64,000 nt of DNA from Qipengyuania_B sp965214525 (GTDB taxonomy: Bacteria > Pseudomonadota > Alphaproteobacteria > Sphingomonadales > Sphingomonadaceae). This document shows, piece by piece, positions 60,000-64,000 of this stretch. The position numbers were made by a program, and so were the translations under genes. The notes under the pieces were generated by a model. The model did no database searches and was not told where the DNA came from. It worked only from the letters and a program-made list of their open reading frames with translations. Location: NCBI GenBank assembly GCA_965214525.1, contig OZ243959.1:1922001-1986000 (forward strand). Direction: 5' to 3'. Every line of letters starts with the position of its first letter. The stretch's first letter is position 1.

Positions 60000-62309
60000 A
60001 TGGCATTCTGGCTCGCCCGCGAACATGCCGGGCAGGACACTGACTGGCTGCAACGCTTCGATCCGCGCTTCTGGACGGTCAACTTCCCCCGGCCGGCAAT
60101 GGCCAGCATCGTCAGCACCGCGCCCGACGCCCTGCGCGTCGATGTCGAATACCACCATCGCGGCGAACTCGTCGGGCTGATCTGGGACAGCGAGGATACG
60201 CTCGACCACAAGCTGCTGGCCTATCGGACGCAGCGCGATTACGCGCATTGCGTGCTACGCTTCCGCTGGCGTTCTGCCGGCATCGTCCCGCTCGATGCGG
60301 CGAACGGTCCGACGCTCACGATAGAGGGGCGCGACACAGCCGGGGCGAACCGTCATTGGTATGTGCGGTTGTGGAACTACGCCAAGGGTTCGCCCACCGA
60401 TGCGTGGATAGAATTGCGCTTTTCCGATCTGGAAGCGGGCTTTTCGCTGCCCGGAGAGGCGGTTCCCCCACAGCATATCGACCGGATGTTCATCTCGCTG
60501 GTTCCGGCAGGTTATGAGCCTGGATCGACCGCGCGCCTGAGCCAGCGGGTCAATGGATGGGCCGAGATGAGCGCGCTCGAATGCGAGGGCGCCCACGCGC
60601 TGATCGAACTGGGCGATGTGATGGTGCCGCCCCACGGCGAGCACCTCGCCACCGCGTATGACGATGCCTTCAACCAGACGCCCGCGCGGCTGGTACGCGG
60701 GATGCGCGGCCTGGGTTATCGCGAACGGGTGGTGCATTACGTCGGCATGAGCCATTTCTACCGGCTCGACTGGAACGGCGACGACCTGCTCGCCGCGCCG
60801 GACGCGGCGCTTTGCGAACCCGCCCGCCGGTGGCACGCCGCGTATTTTGCGGAATGTGCCGCGGCCGGCTACGAGGTCATCGCCTCCCTTTCCTACGAAC
60901 TATTTGCGCAGAACTGTCCGGATGCGTGGCAGCAGCGTGCCTTCGATGGAACGCCCGGGCGCACCGGGTGGGAACCGCCCTCTGCCTTGCTGTCCCCGGC
61001 AAACCCGCAGGCGATGGCATGGCTGCAGGCGGTGGCCCAGCGCTTTGTTGCGCTGCTGGAAGCGGCCGGATTGCCGGTGCGGTTTCAGATCGGCGAGCCT
61101 TGGTGGTGGCTGATGCCCGATGCGCGGCCGTGCCTCTACGATGACGCTGCCAGAATCGCTTTCGGCGGCAGCCCGGTCGCGATTCCCGATATGCGCGCGA
61201 GCCTTGATGCCGAGCAGACCCGCCTGCTCGACCGGGCGGGAGAGGTGCTGGCCGCGTCCACCATGCAACTGGCAGACGCCGTGCGGCAAGCGGCAAGCGG
61301 GCCGGCAGAGATTTTGCTGCTGGCATTCACGCCGACCGTACTCGATCCGGCCATGCCGCACCTCGAACGCGCCAACCTGCCCGCCGGATGGGCCTGGCCG
61401 GCGTTCGACCGCCTGCAATTGGAGGATTACGATTGGCTGACGAAGGGTGCCGATGCCTTGCGGCGGCAGGCCTACGCCCATGTCGATGCAAAGCTTGGCT
61501 ATCCGGTCGAGCGACAGGATTATCTCGCCGGCTTCAACCTGCTCGCGGCGGACGCCGATACGCACTGGCCGCGCATCGATGCCGCCCTGGACGAAGCGCG
61601 CGAACGCAAGATGTCGCGCCGTTTCGTTTGGGCACAGCCGCAGGTCAATCGCGACGGATACACCCGCCTGCCCCTTTTCGAGGAGGACGATATGCACCCT
61701 TTCCACGACGTTGTGTTTCCCCTTGCTCTGGGCCGGGAGACGTCCGTCAGCCCGGAGTTTTCGACCAGTATCTTCACGACCGCATCGGGGCACGAGCGGC
61801 GCAGCGCCGTCTGGTCGGACGCGCGGATGCATTACGATGTGGGTCCGGGCATTCGTTCGGAGGAAGAATTGGGCGTGCTGCTGCATTTCTTCCGCGCGCG
61901 GCGCGGGCCGGCAGTCGCCTTCCGGTTGCGCGACCCGTTCGATTACAGCTCCAACGGCATGACCGACGCACCTGGTCCCGGCGATCAGTTGCTGGGGATC
62001 GGCGACGGGCTGCGATCCGATTTCGAGCTGGCAAAGACCTATGGCGAACAGGTCCGGCGCATCACCCGACCGCGCCCCGAAACCATCGTCGTCAGCGTCG
62101 ATGGCGCAGTAACGGGCGGCTGGAGCTATCGCGGCAAGGGGCGGCTGTCCTTCGCCGTCGCTCCCGGCGAAGGCGCGCGGGTCACCGCTGGCTTCTTGTT
62201 CGACGTGCCCGTGCGGTTCGCGGATGACCGGATCGACATGAACGGTTTAGCCTTCGCTGCGGGCGAAGTGCCCTCCGTGCCATTGCTGGAAGTGCGGGAA
62301 GCGGCATGA
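60000..62309 (+). CDS. GTA distal tail protein (DUF2460) with large N-terminal domain
   Basis: A 769-residue protein. Only the last 205 residues (from about 565; HPFHDVVFPLALGRETSVSP, then FFRARRGPAVAFRLRDPFDY and GDQLLGIGDGLRSDFELAKT) match DUF2460, the distal tail protein gp12, which is about 210 residues in RcGTA. The first 560 residues look like a beta domain plus a TIM-barrel glycoside-hydrolase-like region: RFQIGEPWWWLMPDARP has a Glu placed like a catalytic acid, and FDRLQLEDYDWLTKG another. ATG 60000 is the first start with family sequence; the frame is open far upstream. It may bind or cut surface polysaccharide; this is inference. Confidence 0.87.
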   Translation: MAFWLAREHAGQDTDWLQRFDPRFWTVNFPRPAMASIVSTAPDALRVDVEYHHRGELVGLIWDSEDTLDHKLLAYRTQRDYAHCVLRFRWRSAGIVPLDAANGPTLTIEGRDTAGANRHWYVRLWNYAKGSPTDAWIELRFSDLEAGFSLPGEAVPPQHIDRMFISLVPAGYEPGSTARLSQRVNGWAEMSALECEGAHALIELGDVMVPPHGEHLATAYDDAFNQTPARLVRGMRGLGYRERVVHYVGMSHFYRLDWNGDDLLAAPDAALCEPARRWHAAYFAECAAAGYEVIASLSYELFAQNCPDAWQQRAFDGTPGRTGWEPPSALLSPANPQAMAWLQAVAQRFVALLEAAGLPVRFQIGEPWWWLMPDARPCLYDDAARIAFGGSPVAIPDMRASLDAEQTRLLDRAGEVLAASTMQLADAVRQAASGPAEILLLAFTPTVLDPAMPHLERANLPAGWAWPAFDRLQLEDYDWLTKGADALRRQAYAHVDAKLGYPVERQDYLAGFNLLAADADTHWPRIDAALDEARERKMSRRFVWAQPQVNRDGYTRLPLFEEDDMHPFHDVVFPLALGRETSVSPEFSTSIFTTASGHERRSAVWSDARMHYDVGPGIRSEEELGVLLHFFRARRGPAVAFRLRDPFDYSSNGMTDAPGPGDQLLGIGDGLRSDFELAKTYGEQVRRITRPRPETIVVSVDGAVTGGWSYRGKGRLSFAVAPGEGARVTAGFLFDVPVRFADDRIDMNGLAFAAGEVPSVPLLEVREAA

Positions 62310-63121
62310 ACAAGGTGTTCTTGCGCGAGGAACTCGAAGCGGTCGCGACCTTCTGGCGCATCTACCGAAAGGATGGCGTCGCGCTCGCCTTCACGACCCA
62401 CGATCGCGACCTCTGGCTTGATGGACTGCTTCACCGGTCCGCCCCGGGCCTGCTGCCATCGTCCGTCCGCCTCAGCACTGCGCTCGAGGATGACGGCATC
62501 GATATCCAAGGCGCATTGTCGCACGATACGATCGCACCGGCAGACCTCGCCGCCGGGCGTTTCGACCGCGCCACGATCGATGTCGGCGTGCTGGACTGGG
62601 AGACCGGCGAGCGTGCCGTGCTGTATCGCGGCACCATCGACAAGGTGTTGCGCGATGCTATCGCCTTCACCGCCGAAATGCGATCCCTGAAGGCCGTGCT
62701 GGAAAGCGATCGCCTCCCGCGCAGCAGCCCGACTTGCCGGGCAGTGTTCTGCGGACCGGGATGCGGCTTGTCGTCCCCACGGTTCGAGCGCGAGACTGTG
62801 GTGGCGGATGTGGCTCGGGAAAGCGACGCGGTGCACATAGCCGGGATCGACGTCGAGGCCTATCGGTTCGGCCGGTTGCGCTGGATCGACGGGCCTCATG
62901 CCGGCCAGGTCATGGAAATCCGGGCAATTGCGGACGGGGCGCTCATCGTCGATCGCGATATCGACCCGGCGGTGCAACCCGGTACCCGCGTTCGCCTGCG
63001 CGAAGGATGCGATCATAGTTTCGGCACCTGCACGAACCGCTTCGGCAATGCGATCAACTTCCAGGGCGAGCCGTTTTTGCCGGGCAACGACCTGCTGGCC
63101 CAATACCGGTCTGCGACATGA
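62306..63121 (+). CDS. GTA baseplate hub, DUF2163 (gp13)
   Basis: A 271-residue DUF2163 protein, the hub of the baseplate. FLREELEAVATFWRIYRKDG and TTHDRDLWLDGLLHRSAPG start the fold. The C-terminal part has Cys residues in SPTCRAVFCGPGCGLSS and REGCDHSFGTCTNRFGNAIN, which in RcGTA hub protein hold an iron-sulfur cluster. ATG overlaps the preceding stop (ATGA). Length is normal. Confidence 0.9.
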   Translation: MNKVFLREELEAVATFWRIYRKDGVALAFTTHDRDLWLDGLLHRSAPGLLPSSVRLSTALEDDGIDIQGALSHDTIAPADLAAGRFDRATIDVGVLDWETGERAVLYRGTIDKVLRDAIAFTAEMRSLKAVLESDRLPRSSPTCRAVFCGPGCGLSSPRFERETVVADVARESDAVHIAGIDVEAYRFGRLRWIDGPHAGQVMEIRAIADGALIVDRDIDPAVQPGTRVRLREGCDHSFGTCTNRFGNAINFQGEPFLPGNDLLAQYRSAT

Positions 63122-63546
63122 CCAGCATGGGCTGGCGGTTGGGGCGGGCGGCGGAAAGCCTCGTGGGCACCGCGTTTCGTTTGCATGGACGCGATCCTGC
63201 CTTCGGGATCGACTGCGTGGGCGTGCTCACGAATTCGCTCCAGATATGCGGCCTGCCAGTGCCAACAGGTATCTACTACGGATTGCGCAATGCAACGATC
63301 GACCGGCCGGTGGCGCAATTCTGCGCCGCCGGGTTCGCACCGGTCGCGGCTGACCAGCCGCGCAGCGGCGATGTCCTGCTGGCGAAGGTCGGCCCCGCCC
63401 AATTTCACGTGCTGATAATGGGGACGGGCAATCAGTTCATTCATGCCCATGCCGGGACCAAGCGCGTGGTGGCGACGCCCGCGCCGCTTGGCTGGCCCAT
63501 CGCCGGACAATGGCGTCTCAATGATGATCGGATCGGGAAAAGATAA
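63118..63546 (+). CDS. GTA NlpC/P60 peptidase (gp14)
   Basis: A 142-residue cell-wall peptidase that opens peptidoglycan during DNA delivery. Catalytic Cys in FGIDCVGVLTNSLQICG, His in AQFHVLIMGTG, and a third polar residue in IHAHAGTKRVV. AAESLVGTAFRLHGRDPA leads in. It overlaps the hub gene by 4 bp and the host-specificity gene by 1 bp (TAATG). Confidence 0.9.
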   Translation: MTSMGWRLGRAAESLVGTAFRLHGRDPAFGIDCVGVLTNSLQICGLPVPTGIYYGLRNATIDRPVAQFCAAGFAPVAADQPRSGDVLLAKVGPAQFHVLIMGTGNQFIHAHAGTKRVVATPAPLGWPIAGQWRLNDDRIGKR

Positions 63547-64000
63547 TGGCAACCATGGTGCTTGGAACGGTAGGCGGACTGGTCGGCGGCCCGCTAGGGG
63601 CAGCGGTTGGCGCGTTCGCCGGGCGGATAATCGATGGCGGCGGCAGCCGGGGCGAAGGACCGCGATTGCGCGACCTGGCCGTCACCACCTCCACCTACGG
63701 ACAGGCGATCGCGCGTCACTTCGGCCAGGTCCGGGTGCCCGGAACGATCATATGGGCGAGCGATCTGGCCGAACACGGCCAGCGTTCCGGCGGGAAGGGC
63801 CGCCCCAAAGCGACGAACTACAGCTATTCCATCTCGTTGGCGATCGCCTTGTCGAGCCGCCCCATCGACCGTCTCGGGCGCATCTGGGCCGACGGCAACC
63901 TGCTGCGCGAAGCCGAGGGCGCGATGCTGGGCGGCGCAACCATGCGCCTTTACCGCGGTCATCCCGATCAGCCGGTCGATCCTTTGCTGGCCAACCCGGA
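63546..64000 (+). CDS. GTA host-specificity protein (gp15), 3' end outside window
   Basis: The first 151 residues of the large tail-tip protein. The start has a Gly-rich hydrophobic segment (LGTVGGLVGGPLGAAVGAFA) followed by DLAVTTSTYGQAIARHFGQV and PGTIIWASDLAEHG, the usual N-terminus of RcGTA gp15 homologues. In those the rest contains a TIM-barrel glycoside-hydrolase domain. The frame runs off the window. Confidence 0.9.
   Translation, partial: MATMVLGTVGGLVGGPLGAAVGAFAGRIIDGGGSRGEGPRLRDLAVTTSTYGQAIARHFGQVRVPGTIIWASDLAEHGQRSGGKGRPKATNYSYSISLAIALSSRPIDRLGRIWADGNLLREAEGAMLGGATMRLYRGHPDQPVDPLLANP

Noticed and set aside
51951..64000. Active prophage
   Set aside because: No integrase, repressor, replication or lysis genes in the visible part, host-like GC, and gene order of RcGTA.

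Overview
The window (about 63% GC by eye) looks like chromosome of an alphaproteobacterium in the Sphingomonadales, perhaps Erythrobacteraceae or Sphingomonadaceae. Pointers are a serine palmitoyltransferase with its own acyl carrier protein (sphingolipid synthesis), CtrA and DivK cell-cycle regulators, small alphaproteobacterial families (DUF4167, DUF3572, DUF2382, DUF4112), an EcfG-type stress promoter, and a Rhodobacter-type gene transfer agent (GTA) cluster. The placement is inferred from protein families; no rRNA is present and no tRNA was recognised.

Layout. 1-3084: end of an MscS channel and a bacterial CDC48-like AAA ATPase. 3085-3434: gene-free, with a good candidate small RNA on the minus strand. 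3435-10176: CoA-transferase genes scoA/scoB split by a Phd/VapC-type toxin-antitoxin pair, then nitronate monooxygenase, a CaiB family CoA-transferase and RecQ. 10208-17994: metK (behind a perfect 16-bp palindrome), lnt, a DUF4167 protein, the hisS-prfA-prmC operon and ppa. 18005-24666: BON/MscS channel, lptB-rpoN, ctrA, an unexplained 0.6-kb stretch and trmB. 24774-31877: membrane-tethered winged-helix regulator with a divergent membrane gene, maeB, mutS, a DUF202 protein. 31898-37285: EcfG-promoter gene, 3-hydroxyacyl-CoA dehydrogenase, cobalamin adenosyltransferase, HIG1 protein, gluQ, HNH nuclease, an HWE histidine kinase and its response regulator. 37328-40069: kynABU, tryptophan to anthranilate. 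40086-46192: solute-binding lipoprotein, PilZ, DksA, Sel1, acyltransferase, RidA, HAD and DUF3572 genes. 46248-48216: divK, then acp-spt. 48411-51856: stress and envelope block (PRC-barrel, DUF2382, OsmC, DsbA-like, YqaA).

51951-64000 (running off the end) is a GTA-like head-and-tail cluster in the order terminase small and large subunits, portal, protease, capsid, connectors, major tail, chaperones, short tape measure, distal tail, hub, NlpC/P60 peptidase, host-specificity protein. Most genes overlap by 4 bp. There is no integrase, repressor, lysis or replication gene in the visible part. The large terminase has an in-frame TGA where related proteins appear to have Trp, so the packaging motor looks broken unless the base is an error. 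The distal tail protein carries a large N-terminal extension resembling a glycoside hydrolase. ctrA and divK, the pathway that controls GTA production in Rhodobacter, are in the same window.

Most notable items: the nonsense codon in the terminase, the toxin-antitoxin pair nested inside scoAB, the candidate small RNA at 3197-3312, the enlarged distal tail protein, the EcfG promoter before the 32284 gene, and the RBS-occluding hairpin before rpoN.
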